A stretch of 39,223 nt of DNA. It comes from Elusimicrobia bacterium LH_S2 (GTDB lineage: Bacteria; CG03; SLGR01; JAGXOG01). Position numbers and translations under genes: made by a program. Location: positions 1-39,223 of the forward strand of contig JAGXOG010000008.1 in assembly GCA_023660015.1 (NCBI GenBank), written 5' to 3'. This document shows, piece after piece, positions 7,828 to 16,567 of this stretch (the stretch's first letter is position 1; the number at the start of each line of letters is the position of its first letter). The notes beneath the pieces were generated by a model that was not told where the DNA came from, searched no databases, and saw only the letters and a list, made by a program, of their open reading frames with translations.

Positions 7828-9078
7828 CTAAAAATTGTAATAGAGTGTTATGGTTGGAATACTTTTGCTCCAGTTATAATCATAAATATCACCGGCAACC
7901 ATATTAGATATGTTCTGTTCATATAGATATGCAATTTTGATATCAGTATTATGGCTTATTCTATAAATGATGTAGATTTTTAAAGCCAATCTTGAATCTT
8001 TTCTTGATTTTTTACTTTTTTCGAAAGGACTTTTTTTCCATTTTGTATTTTCCGAATCCCGATAATGCGTTATGACGTCATCGGTAGCCAGCCAGTATTT
8101 TTTATACCAGTGATTTTTGTCTGTATAAATTTTATACCGGTAACTGGAAGATACTTTAAGAGAAATCTTTTTATTTAATTTGAATCTATTCCCTATTCTT
8201 ATAAGATGCTGGTTATATGATGATGATAAAAAATATTTTACGGATTTTTCTTTAGAAAATGTATAATCTTTAGTTGTTCCCGTGGCAACATAAGCAAAAA
8301 CCTTTTTTGCGTTGGCATCAGTTATTGAATAGGAATATTCAATATCTGTGTTTCCCAGTTTCTTTAGGATACTTCCGGAAAGCATAAAGCCGGTAAGATA
8401 CTCATATTTATCATAATAGGTCCTATTAACAGCTCTAAAACCGGTTTTAAAACCAAATAATTTTTTCCTGTAGCTTATGGTTTCTGTAATATTTAGGGGA
8501 TTTCCTTTACGTGCCGAATAGGAACTTCCCACATATAATTCATTATTACCTTTATATAACTCTAATCCTAATCTATGGTTATCGTTGCTGGAAATATCAT
8601 CTGAAAAATACTGGTTTCTGCTATATGAGTAGGAAAGACTCCCAAATGGCAAAATATTATATGAAGATTTTAAATATAAGTCCGCAAAAGGCTCACCGGT
8701 TCCTTGACTACTTTCATCCGGCGAATTGAATGCATTAGAATCATAACCGAAACCGCTTGTCAATAGAAAATGCAGCATATCTTTTGCTAAATAAACATAA
8801 TTTTTGTAGGCTGCTTTTCCCCAACGGGATTTTGGAGCAATATAATAAGCAAACAAAAAATATTTTTTTGCTTTTTTTTCATTACCTGCTTTAAAGTAAG
8901 ATATGCCAGTATAATAATAAATCCTGGCATCTTTGTTTTTTATACTTTCCAATAACTTTGCAGTCTGCTCATAATTACCATTTTTGTATTGCTTGATTAT
9001 ATATTCAATATCATTGGAATAAGAATATATACTTAACATTACAATAATAATTAGTGAAGATGCTATAATTTTTTTCAT
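7828..9078 (-). CDS. Outer-membrane beta-barrel protein with N-terminal TPR-like repeats
   Basis: The 416-residue product has a signal peptide (MKKIIASSLIIIVMLSIYSYS). About 85 residues of TPR-like helices follow (YKNGNYEQTAKLLESI, YYYTGISYFKAGNEKKAKKY), then roughly 300 residues of alternating Tyr/Ser/Lys-rich strands ending ITLYYNF. The terminal Phe is the usual outer-membrane insertion signal. TPR-plus-barrel is the layout of SLAM/DUF560-like proteins, but I cannot assign that family with confidence. AGGAG lies 8 bases before the ATG, and a sigma70-like promoter lies upstream. Its place ahead of the sigma/anti-sigma pair suggests an envelope-stress or surface-export role, which is inference. 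Confidence 0.75.
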   Translation of the reverse strand: MKKIIASSLIIIVMLSIYSYSNDIEYIIKQYKNGNYEQTAKLLESIKNKDARIYYYTGISYFKAGNEKKAKKYFLFAYYIAPKSRWGKAAYKNYVYLAKDMLHFLLTSGFGYDSNAFNSPDESSQGTGEPFADLYLKSSYNILPFGSLSYSYSRNQYFSDDISSNDNHRLGLELYKGNNELYVGSSYSARKGNPLNITETISYRKKLFGFKTGFRAVNRTYYDKYEYLTGFMLSGSILKKLGNTDIEYSYSITDANAKKVFAYVATGTTKDYTFSKEKSVKYFLSSSYNQHLIRIGNRFKLNKKISLKVSSSYRYKIYTDKNHWYKKYWLATDDVITHYRDSENTKWKKSPFEKSKKSRKDSRLALKIYIIYRISHNTDIKIAYLYEQNISNMVAGDIYDYNWSKSIPTITLYYNF

Positions 9079-9137
9079 TTTATTACTCCTATTCTATAAT
9101 TTAGACATATTAAATAATTAAATTATCTTATCTCATA

Positions 9138-9166
9138 ATAATACTAAATATGGAGTCACAATGCAA
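9138..9166 (-). promoter_or_regulatory. Putative sigma70 promoter of the outer-membrane/sigma cluster
   Basis: On the minus strand TTGCAT (9166-9161) and TATTAT (9143-9138) are separated by 17 bases, about 60 bases before the 9078 start. The match is to the vegetative consensus. I did not see an obvious ECF-type AAC/CGT pair. Confidence 0.4.
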
Positions 9167-9300
9167 GAATGAGTCTTATCCAACGCAAGAAAAACCCGGG
9201 ATATTTGAAAAATATCTAATATATCCCATAATTTATAAGACTATGTCCCGGCAGGTTGGGTTCTGTCAAGTTTTTTCTGTAATTTAGCCATTGTAACCTC

Positions 9301-9622
9301 TTAATCTACAGCCATTTTCGCAGATATCGGGAACTCGACAATCTCTTTGTCGGTTTCTTTTTCCTGTTTTATATTTGACTTCCGTAAATATTTTCTCCTA
9401 CTTTCTTTCGCAAATTCAATCTTCGTGAATTTCTTTTAAAACCGCCCTAATCAATCACAGAGAGTTTTTTCTATTGACTCCGATTCCCAGATAAAGTTAA
9501 GCGCTCCCGTTAGGTCTTTACGGTCCTTTTTCTTTACCGGTTTCATCTTGTTTCTTATGAATTTCCTTATGAAATATACCTGGCATAAATTTTCAATAGT
9601 TCTCACTACCCTTCCGGATTGT
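9301..9622 (-). pseudogene. Coding-like fragments of an unidentified decayed gene
   Basis: Two minus-strand pieces look like former protein. The first (about 9622 to 9451) contains RQSGRVVRTIENLCQVYFIR and LTGALNFIWESESIEKTLCD-stop. The second (about 9438 to 9301, in another frame) contains EFAKESRRKYLRK and KEIVEFPISAKMAVD-stop. No start codon or ribosome site is evident and the frame changes between them. I do not recognise the family. A decayed transposase or phage gene is possible, given the recombinase debris next to it. Confidence 0.3.
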
Positions 9623-9901
9623 CTGAAAAGAGTCCGTCCACTTTACATTTTGCCAAACTTTTGCTAAATTTTTCTTGGGTTATTGTTTTTACCACCTTTG
9701 TAAAATTGATTTTTTACATTACGGTTAGCAATAGCCCACTTTTTTTTCAAGGAACTATTTGTAAATTACAGAAACTATTTTATATCATTTTAACTAAAAT
9801 AGAGAGAATATTTTTATAGAATTATAAAGAAAAAAGCAATTGCAATTACAAATCCGGATTTACAGCAAATAGCTGAAAAGGTAATAAAATAAAAAAGTAA
9901 C

Positions 9902-10011
9902 ACCATACTGTATATTCGAGTAAGTATCTAAGACCAGATGAAGGTGGGGTATCTCTTGAAGTTCAAAGAGGAAACAGTGAACTGATCACAATTTATGGCC
10001 GGTTCAATTAG
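9902..10011 (+). pseudogene. Frameshifted N-terminal remnant of a large serine recombinase
   Basis: The frame at 9902 reads TILYIRVSI-stop, then in another frame from 9937 DEGGVSLEVQRGNSELITIY. Together they match the N-terminus of serine recombinases (pattern YIRVSTxDQxxxGxSLExQ), in which the Ser of the RVS motif is the catalytic nucleophile. One frameshift with an in-frame stop lies at about 9929-9937, and the gene ends at a stop at 10009-10011, seven bases before miaB. Only about 35 residues survive, so this is dead debris of an integrated element. Confidence 0.7.
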
Positions 10012-10017
10012 AAATAA

Positions 10018-11292
10018 ATGACTAAATCAGTCTATATTAAAACTTTCGGTTGCCAGATGAATAAAGCCGATTCCCTGAGGCTCTCTGAGCTGTTTCAGGC
10101 GGAAGGATACGCCTGCACGGAAGAATTGGAAGAAGCCGATCTTCTTATCTACAACACCTGTTCGGTAAGGCATCATGCCGAGAATAAGGCAATGAGTTAT
10201 ATCGGGCGGCTTAAGGATTTAAAAGAACAGAAACCGGATATTAAGGTATCTGTGGTCGGATGCATGGCCCAGAGACTAAAAGGGGAGATTATTAAACGCC
10301 TGCCGTTAGTTGACTATGTGGTAGGCCCTTCCTCAATGTTTGACCTGCCGGAACTTATAAAAAAAGGTAAGGCGGGTGTATATGCCGACAGTCAGGAAAA
10401 AAGAAAAGAGTTTCCCGATGTGGAATACAGCTCTATAAATACTTCCAGCCCCTTTAGCGGTTACGTCCCAATAATGAGAGGGTGTAATAATTTTTGTGTT
10501 TACTGCATAGTCCCTTATGTAAGAGGGCGTGAACAGTATAGAACAAAAGAAGATGTTCTTAATGAATGCCGGTTGCTTGCCGAAAAAGGAATCAGTGAGA
10601 TAATGCTGTTGGGGCAGACAGTTAATTCTCATCCCGACTTTAAAGATATCTTAAAAGTTACCGCCGGTATTGACGGCATAAAAAGAGTGAGGTTTGTTAC
10701 ATCTTATCCCGGCTATATGGATAAAGAGACGGTAGATATTGTAGCTTCCACTCCGGAACTCTGCAATTATTTTCATCTTCCAGTCCAGTCCGGCTCGGAT
10801 AGGGTCTTGAAGGAAATGGGAAGAAAATACAGAGTCTCTCATTTCAGGGATATTGCATTTCATATAAGGGAAAAACTTCCTTTTGCTGCCATAACTACTG
10901 ATTTTATTGTAGGGTTTCCGGGGGAGACCGAAGCGGATTTTAACGAGACCCTTAATCTTGTCCGGGAGATTAAGTTTGACCAGTGCTTTACCTTTAAATA
11001 TTCCCCCCGGGAAGGTACTCGCTCGGCAAAGTTTGAAGACGACGTCAGCCGGGAAGTTAAAAAGAGCCGCCTCGCCGTGCTCAATGAGCTTTGGAGTAAA
11101 TTGGCTTTAAAGAGAAACAAACTTTTTGTAGGCAGGATTCTTGAACTTTTTGCCGAATCCAAAAAAAGCGGACGTAGTTCCAATTACAAGATAGTCCACT
11201 GGAAAGGAGCTCAGGCTGCTTTGGGCGGGAAAGTTAAGGTAAAGATAATCGAGGCTCTGCCTCATTCATTAAAGGGCCGGAGAATAACTTGA
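10018..11292 (+). CDS. miaB: tRNA-2-methylthio-N6-dimethylallyladenosine synthase MiaB
   Basis: This radical-SAM enzyme adds a methylthio group to i6A37 of tRNAs reading UNN codons, downstream of MiaA. The N-terminal UPF0004 domain has the three cysteines of the auxiliary iron-sulfur cluster (Cys12 in TFGCQMN, Cys48 in NTCSVR, Cys82 in VVGCMAQR). The radical-SAM motif is RGCNNFCVYC (Cys156, 160, 163). A TRAM-like RNA-binding tail covers about 360-424. Length (424) is normal. The start is fixed by MTKSVYIKTFGCQMN, yet only a poor ribosome site (TTAGAAATAA) precedes it, and recombinase debris ends seven bases upstream. The original promoter and leader may therefore have been replaced. Confidence 0.95.
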   Translation: MTKSVYIKTFGCQMNKADSLRLSELFQAEGYACTEELEEADLLIYNTCSVRHHAENKAMSYIGRLKDLKEQKPDIKVSVVGCMAQRLKGEIIKRLPLVDYVVGPSSMFDLPELIKKGKAGVYADSQEKRKEFPDVEYSSINTSSPFSGYVPIMRGCNNFCVYCIVPYVRGREQYRTKEDVLNECRLLAEKGISEIMLLGQTVNSHPDFKDILKVTAGIDGIKRVRFVTSYPGYMDKETVDIVASTPELCNYFHLPVQSGSDRVLKEMGRKYRVSHFRDIAFHIREKLPFAAITTDFIVGFPGETEADFNETLNLVREIKFDQCFTFKYSPREGTRSAKFEDDVSREVKKSRLAVLNELWSKLALKRNKLFVGRILELFAESKKSGRSSNYKIVHWKGAQAALGGKVKVKIIEALPHSLKGRRIT

Positions 11293-11317
11293 ATTATATT
11301 CAAAATATATATATAAA
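11289..11317 (+). promoter_or_regulatory. Putative sigma70 promoter for the pilZ-lapA-mutS-mutL-miaA cluster
   Basis: TTGAAT (11289-11294) and TATAAA (11312-11317) are separated by exactly 17 bases, overlapping the miaB stop codon and lying 50 bases before pilZ. No other good promoter is visible before miaA, so the following genes are probably one transcript. Confidence 0.5.
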
Positions 11318-11366
11318 AGTAAATAGCGTACTGATTTAATTGTATTAACAGAAAAAGAGGTAATAA

Positions 11367-11816
11367 ATGAGTAAAGAACGCAGACAATATAAACGTTTAC
11401 CTATGACCCTCTCCATAGCCAAACCGATGGAGATAGAGATGTCCACCGACCAGTATGAAAGAGATATCCCCGGTATTTTAGTGAACCTTTCTGCCGGCGG
11501 AATGGCACTGATAGTTTTTCACAAACTTCCACTTGAAAGCAGGGTTAATTTCGACCTGAATTTTATGGGAATAAAAAGGTCCATCAGCGGAACTATCGTA
11601 AGAAAAGAGAGCAAGTTTAAAGATACATATATGGTAGGGGTGAAGTTTGACAAAACTTCCAAAAAACTTGGCGAGCTGGTAGAGAAGATGGCCGAAGATC
11701 ACGATATATGTGATGTGAGATACCTAATCATGCAGGACAAAGCCTGTTTTCCGGGATGCAGTTTCCGGCCGCTCTGCGGAAAAAGAATTAAAAAAGATTT
11801 TAGCGATAAGGAGTAA
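11367..11816 (+). CDS. PilZ-domain protein with a C-terminal cysteine cluster
   Basis: Probably a cyclic-di-GMP effector. The two PilZ binding motifs are present: RRQYKR (RxxxR, Arg6/Arg10) and NLSAGG ((D/N)xSxxG, residues 40-45). The beta-barrel continues to about residue 100. The last 35 residues are unlike a plain PilZ domain: a short helix and a cysteine-rich end (CDVRYLIMQ, then ACFPGCSFRPLCGK), which might bind metal or be redox active. Protein length is 149; AAAGAGG precedes the ATG at good spacing. It begins a probable operon with lapA and mutS, but the functional link is unclear. Confidence 0.88.
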   Translation: MSKERRQYKRLPMTLSIAKPMEIEMSTDQYERDIPGILVNLSAGGMALIVFHKLPLESRVNFDLNFMGIKRSISGTIVRKESKFKDTYMVGVKFDKTSKKLGELVEKMAEDHDICDVRYLIMQDKACFPGCSFRPLCGKRIKKDFSDKE

Positions 11817-11822
11817 TAATAT

Positions 11823-12182
11823 ATGAAACAGTCAAAATTACTGATAGTAAGTTTATTTGCTTTTATTGTAGCCGTGCTTGCGGTTTACAACCAGGAGCCG
11901 GTAAGTATAAATTTTTTTGGTATGCAGATACTCACAAATACCCCAATGATAGTCGTAATTATAGGTTCGGTGCTTTTCGGAGTTTTAATAACCGCCATAT
12001 TAGGATTTATGGCCCAGTCTAAATTAAAGAAAAAGATAAAAACACTTGAAACGGATACAAAAAAAAAGCAAGAGAAGATAGATAAACTCCAACTTAAGAT
12101 AAGGGAATTTGAAGAAGCAAAAGAAGAAGATTCCGATTTTGAATTCAGCGAAGAATCCGGGCCGGATTTAAAAGACGAATAA
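11823..12182 (+). CDS. LapA-family (DUF1049) inner-membrane protein
   Basis: Small membrane protein of 119 residues with two transmembrane helices (about 5-21 and 38-62) around the family signature (YNQEPVSINFFGMQI) and a cytoplasmic coiled coil from about 66 to 105, then an acidic tail. LapA-domain proteins, with LapB in proteobacteria, are linked to lipopolysaccharide control; whether that applies here is unknown, and no lapB is next to it. AAGGAG lies before the ATG and overlaps the end of the PilZ gene. Confidence 0.85.
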   Translation: MKQSKLLIVSLFAFIVAVLAVYNQEPVSINFFGMQILTNTPMIVVIIGSVLFGVLITAILGFMAQSKLKKKIKTLETDTKKKQEKIDKLQLKIREFEEAKEEDSDFEFSEESGPDLKDE

Positions 12183-12198
12183 TACTTTTTAATATACT

Positions 12199-14787
12199 GT
12201 GCCCAAAGAGACCCCACTTGTAAAACAGTATAATGAAATAAAAGGTGACTATCCGGATACTTTTCTTTTCTTCCGGCTGGGGGATTTTTACGAACTTTTC
12301 GGCGATGACGCCATAAAAGCTTCCAAAATAATGGAAGTAACCCTTACCAAACGTAGAGAAATGCCCATGTGCGGAGTTCCCTACCATTCGGCAATGACTT
12401 ATATCAGAAAGATTTTAAAAAAATCTATGAGTGTGGCCATCTGCGAACAGACAGAAGACGCTTCCCGGGCAACAGGACTGGTAAAACGGGGGGTAGTGAG
12501 GGTTATAACTCCGGGAACTATTATAGAAGACGATCTGCTTTCCGAGGATTATAATAATTTTTTGGCCGGGCTTTCCCGGGAAGGCGAAAGATACGGTCTT
12601 ACGTTTCTCGATCTTTCCACCGGGGACTTTAAAGGTTGTTCTCTTTCTAACCAGGCCGAACTTGAATCCGAACTTTCCAGGATACCGGTAAAAGAGATAG
12701 TCATCGCCGAAGACGAAACCGGTCTGGAAGATTTTATATCTATTAATTTTTCCTCAATTACGGTTACTAAATTGAACTCATGGTATTTTACCGAAAATAA
12801 AGCGGAGGATATAATAGGCGGGTATTTTAACGTGGCTACTTTGAAAGGGTGGGAGATAGAGAACCTGCCTGAAGTTACCTCTTCCTGCGGGGGGCTGATT
12901 GAGTATCTGAAAGAGACCCAGAAAGACAAAAAGACTACCCTTAAAACTTTCCGGCTCTACCGGATAGAAGATAATATGGTATTAGATAGAAACGCTCAGG
13001 AAAACCTCGAGCTGGTGCGTAACCTTACAGAGGGAACAAAGAAAAACACTTTATACGATATACTTGACTATACCGATACGGCTATGGGTAAACGTAAACT
13101 GGTAAATTATATTCTGCGGCCATTAAAAGTCGTAGATGAGATACGGCGGAGATTAAACGCAGTCGAGGAGTTAACACGGAAACAGGGGATATTAAAAAGG
13201 TTGGCAGAAGAGTTTGAGTTGGTCAGGGATATAGAAAGAATTCTTTCCCGCACGGGGTTCGGAAGCTGCAACGGCCGCGACCTGGGAAGTTTAAAAGAGT
13301 CCCAGAAAGTTATCCCTGAAATAAAAGAGATTCTTGCCGGTGCGGAATCTAAAATCCTTAAAGATATCGCTTCCGGCCTTTCTCCGCTGGAAAATCTGGT
13401 AGATGAGCTGGAAAAAGGGATAGTTGACAGCCCCCCGCTTACGGTTAAAGAAGGAGGAATAATAAAGCGGGGGTACGATAAAAAACTTGATAAACTCATA
13501 GATACTGCCGCGGCCGATAAGAAATGGATAGCCGACCTTGAGAAAAACGAAAAAGAGCGGCTCAAGCTACCATCGCTTAAAGTAAGTTACAATAAGGTTT
13601 ACGGTTATTATATAGAAGTTACCAAGACCCATACGGATAAAGTCCCCGATGAGTATAACCGCAAACAGACGTTGGTAAATGCGGAACGATATATTACAAA
13701 AGAACTGAAAGAAAAAGAAAGCTCTATTCTGGGAGCCGAAGAGAAAAAGTCCTCGCTGGAATATGAAATTTTCAGGGAATTAAGAGATAAGGTCAATAGG
13801 GCTGCGCCCACCATATTAAAAAACGCCGAACTTATATCTGTACTTGATGTCTTAAAAAGCTTTGCCGAAGTCTCGGATAGAAATTCCTACATAAAACCCC
13901 GGGTTAACGACGGGGATAAGATAGAGATAAAAGACGGTCGTCATCCGGTAATAGAGCCTAATATGGGGGTGAACGAGTTTATTCCCAACGATACCCTGCT
14001 GGATAAAGAAACTAACCAGATACTTATAATAACCGGACCTAACATGGCGGGTAAATCAACCTATCTTAAGCAGACCGCAATTATTACCATAATGGCCCAG
14101 GCCGGGTGTTTTGTGCCTGCCGGAGAGGCAAATATCGGGGTGGCCGACAGAATATTTACCCGGATAGGCGCGGGAGAAAATCTAGTCGCCGGAGAATCTA
14201 CTTTTATGGTGGAGATGACCGAGGTCGCCGCAATTTTAAATAACGCCACAAAAGACAGTTTAATAATACTTGACGAGGTGGGCAGGGGCACCTCTACTTT
14301 TGACGGGATAAGCATTGCCTGGGCGGTGATTGAAAGCATATCGGAGCTTAAAAGCCGAACTCTTTTTGCCACCCATTATTTCGAGCTTACCGAACTTGAC
14401 TCTTACATGGACAGTGTTACCAATTATAATTTTGCCGTTCGGGAATGGAAAGATAGAAAGAAGATAGTTTTTCTAAGAAAACTTAAAAAAGGAAGCGGAG
14501 ATAAATCTTACGGTATTCACTGCGCCGAACTTGCCGGAGTGCCAAAAGAAGCAATCAGGCGTGCCTGGGAGATATTTAAAAAACTTGAAGAAGAAGACCT
14601 CAGAGAAAATGGACTGCCCAAGGTGGCGCCCGAGACAGCCGAAAGTAAACAGATGGGGCTCTTTAAAGATAGCATAGAATATATTGCCCGCGACAGGTTG
14701 AAAGATATAGATCTTAACAATATTACTCCCCTGGAGCTGGTAGATGTCATAAAGGAATTAAAAAGGAATATAGAAGATGACGATTAA
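12199..14787 (+). CDS. mutS: DNA mismatch repair ATPase MutS
   Basis: It recognises mispairs and small loops and recruits MutL. The N-terminal mismatch-binding domain carries FFRLGDFYELF, whose Phe and Glu of FYE contact the mismatch. Connector, lever and clamp domains follow. The ATPase has Walker A TGPNMAGKST and Walker B LIILDEVGRGTSTFDG, and a helix-turn-helix dimer end follows. Length (862) is normal. The only possible start is GTG at 12199, since an in-frame stop lies three codons before it; no Shine-Dalgarno is visible, so translation may depend on coupling to lapA 16 bases upstream. mutL overlaps the 3' end. Confidence 0.97.
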   Translation: MPKETPLVKQYNEIKGDYPDTFLFFRLGDFYELFGDDAIKASKIMEVTLTKRREMPMCGVPYHSAMTYIRKILKKSMSVAICEQTEDASRATGLVKRGVVRVITPGTIIEDDLLSEDYNNFLAGLSREGERYGLTFLDLSTGDFKGCSLSNQAELESELSRIPVKEIVIAEDETGLEDFISINFSSITVTKLNSWYFTENKAEDIIGGYFNVATLKGWEIENLPEVTSSCGGLIEYLKETQKDKKTTLKTFRLYRIEDNMVLDRNAQENLELVRNLTEGTKKNTLYDILDYTDTAMGKRKLVNYILRPLKVVDEIRRRLNAVEELTRKQGILKRLAEEFELVRDIERILSRTGFGSCNGRDLGSLKESQKVIPEIKEILAGAESKILKDIASGLSPLENLVDELEKGIVDSPPLTVKEGGIIKRGYDKKLDKLIDTAAADKKWIADLEKNEKERLKLPSLKVSYNKVYGYYIEVTKTHTDKVPDEYNRKQTLVNAERYITKELKEKESSILGAEEKKSSLEYEIFRELRDKVNRAAPTILKNAELISVLDVLKSFAEVSDRNSYIKPRVNDGDKIEIKDGRHPVIEPNMGVNEFIPNDTLLDKETNQILIITGPNMAGKSTYLKQTAIITIMAQAGCFVPAGEANIGVADRIFTRIGAGENLVAGESTFMVEMTEVAAILNNATKDSLIILDEVGRGTSTFDGISIAWAVIESISELKSRTLFATHYFELTELDSYMDSVTNYNFAVREWKDRKKIVFLRKLKKGSGDKSYGIHCAELAGVPKEAIRRAWEIFKKLEEEDLRENGLPKVAPETAESKQMGLFKDSIEYIARDRLKDIDLNNITPLELVDVIKELKRNIEDDD

Positions 14788-16567
14788 AAAGATGCCTAAA
14801 AAGGTCATTGAAAGGATTGCCGCCGGTGAGGTTGTCCAGAGGCCGGCGTCAGTGATAAAAGAGCTTGTGGAAAATTCCATAGATGCGGGTGCCGGCCGGA
14901 TAGATATTACTTTTATTGATGGCGGGATAAATTATATGGAGGTCTCCGACAACGGCAGCGGAATAACTAAAGAAGAGCTTCCCTTAGCCTTGCAGAGACA
15001 CGCCACTTCTAAAATAAGTAACGCCGAAGATTTAAATAATATAAGAACTATGGGGTTTCGGGGGGAAGCGCTGCCTTCAATTGCGGCGGTATCGGAACTT
15101 ACCGTAATTAGTTCCGCAGAGGGTGCGGACGAAGCTTTCCTTTATAAGGTGAGCGGGGCAAGTAAAGGGGAGCTGGAACCGGCCGCCCGGGGAAAAGGGA
15201 CAACAGTTAAGATAGAAGAACTTTTCTATAATGTACCGGCCCGGAAAAAATTTTTAAAGACTGTAAATACCGAAAAGAGACATATAATATCTACCGTTAA
15301 ATCTCTTGCTCTTTCCAGGCCGGATATAACTTTCAGCCTTAATGAAGAAAAAAACAATATATTTAAATATACCTCTTCAAATTTAAAGGAAAGGTTCATA
15401 GTTATAAACGGAAAAAAACTCTGGGACAAGGTGATAGAGGTAAAATTTAAAAACCCGTTTTTAAAAATAACAGGATATATAACTACTCCCGAGGTAAGTT
15501 ATTCAAATAAAAGCAAGATAAGTTTTATGGTCAACGATCGCCCGGTATATTCGCCGCTTATATTTCACGCCCTTATGCATGGATACCGGGCTTATATCCC
15601 GCCAAATAAATATCCGGCTGCCGTGCTGAATCTGGAGATAGAGCCTGCAGTAGTGGATGTAAATGTTCACCCCACCAAAAAGGAAGTAAGATTTGTTAAC
15701 CAGCAGGGCATTCATAAGATCGTATCAACAGTAGTAAAAAATATACTGCAAAATACCTCAGCAGTACTGGAAATAGACGAGCCCGCCGATATCGGCGGCA
15801 ATAATTTTAAAAGCCGTCCGGCAAAAGAGGTATTTAGAAAATCCTCTTTTAACCGTCGCCCGTCGGGTTTTCCAAGGTTCGGAAATATTGATCCGGGTAA
15901 GGTTACAAAATTTACTTTCTCTTCCGCCCAGCGCAGCAGCTCCACCTCCGACGGGGATAAAAAAACAGCAAGGCTTGCCGGCAGAATTGTCCCCAGATTT
16001 CAGCTGCTAAAAAAATTTATAGTCGGCGAAGACGAAAGAGGGCTTCTTCTTATAGACCAGCATACCGCCTGGGAGAGAATAAATTTCGAGAAACTGACAA
16101 AACAGTACCGGGACGGCTCTGTTCACAGCCAGCAGGATATGTTTCCCGAAGTTATTGAACTGACGCCGGACGACGCCGAGCTTATAAAAGGAAATGCCGC
16201 GCTTCTGGATAGGTTCGGAATTAAGGTTGAAAATTTTGGCCCCGGCAGCTTCAAAATAGTATCCACCCCGGTTATAGCCGGCAAGGAAAGCGGGGGAAAA
16301 GAAACGATAATAATGATAGAAGAGATTATAGCGCTTCTCGGCGAATACTCTTCTTCGCCAAATACGGATGATTTGTCAAATAAGATAATAGAGACCATTG
16401 CCTGCAGAAAATCAATTAAAGCTGGCGATTCGCTCAATGAAAAAGAGATAAAGACTATGATAGGCGAGCTTATGCACTGCCGGGTTCCTCACCGGTGTCC
16501 TCACGGTCGGCCGGTTATAGTGAGGATATCTGAAGACGAACTGGACAAGAGGTTTGACCGAAAATAA
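14777..16567 (+). CDS. mutL: DNA mismatch repair protein MutL with endonuclease motifs
   Basis: GHKL ATPase that couples MutS to strand incision. The N-terminal motifs are clear: ELVENSIDAGA, DNGSGI, MGFRGEALPSIAAV and GTTVKIEELFYNVPARKKFL. The C-terminal domain has the metal-dependent nicking motif DQHTAWERINFE (family DQHAxxExxxxE; the Ala is Thr here), then ACRKSIKAGD and CPHGRP, the zinc-site motifs. So this MutL should nick DNA itself, and no mutH is needed. At 596 residues the length is ordinary. Its ATG lies inside the end of mutS (11-bp overlap) and its stop shares TAATG with miaA, implying coupled translation. Confidence 0.96.
   Translation: MTIKKMPKKVIERIAAGEVVQRPASVIKELVENSIDAGAGRIDITFIDGGINYMEVSDNGSGITKEELPLALQRHATSKISNAEDLNNIRTMGFRGEALPSIAAVSELTVISSAEGADEAFLYKVSGASKGELEPAARGKGTTVKIEELFYNVPARKKFLKTVNTEKRHIISTVKSLALSRPDITFSLNEEKNNIFKYTSSNLKERFIVINGKKLWDKVIEVKFKNPFLKITGYITTPEVSYSNKSKISFMVNDRPVYSPLIFHALMHGYRAYIPPNKYPAAVLNLEIEPAVVDVNVHPTKKEVRFVNQQGIHKIVSTVVKNILQNTSAVLEIDEPADIGGNNFKSRPAKEVFRKSSFNRRPSGFPRFGNIDPGKVTKFTFSSAQRSSSTSDGDKKTARLAGRIVPRFQLLKKFIVGEDERGLLLIDQHTAWERINFEKLTKQYRDGSVHSQQDMFPEVIELTPDDAELIKGNAALLDRFGIKVENFGPGSFKIVSTPVIAGKESGGKETIIMIEEIIALLGEYSSSPNTDDLSNKIIETIACRKSIKAGDSLNEKEIKTMIGELMHCRVPHRCPHGRPVIVRISEDELDKRFDRK

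Larger units (their letters stand above)
9167..10017. other. Gene-poor region with decayed coding fragments
   Basis: This is an 850-bp stretch without an intact gene. It holds minus-strand coding-like fragments (9301-9622) and a plus-strand serine-recombinase remnant (9902-10011), both listed separately. A further short open stretch at about 9825-9891 reads AIAITNPDLQQIAEKVIK-stop without a start codon and is not identifiable. A 66-codon frame at 9619-9819 is low in complexity and is not called. Confidence 0.6.

Noticed and set aside
9619-9819. 66-codon plus-strand frame
   Set aside because: Phe/Ile/Leu-rich, no ribosome site, and it overlaps minus-strand coding debris; no family resemblance.
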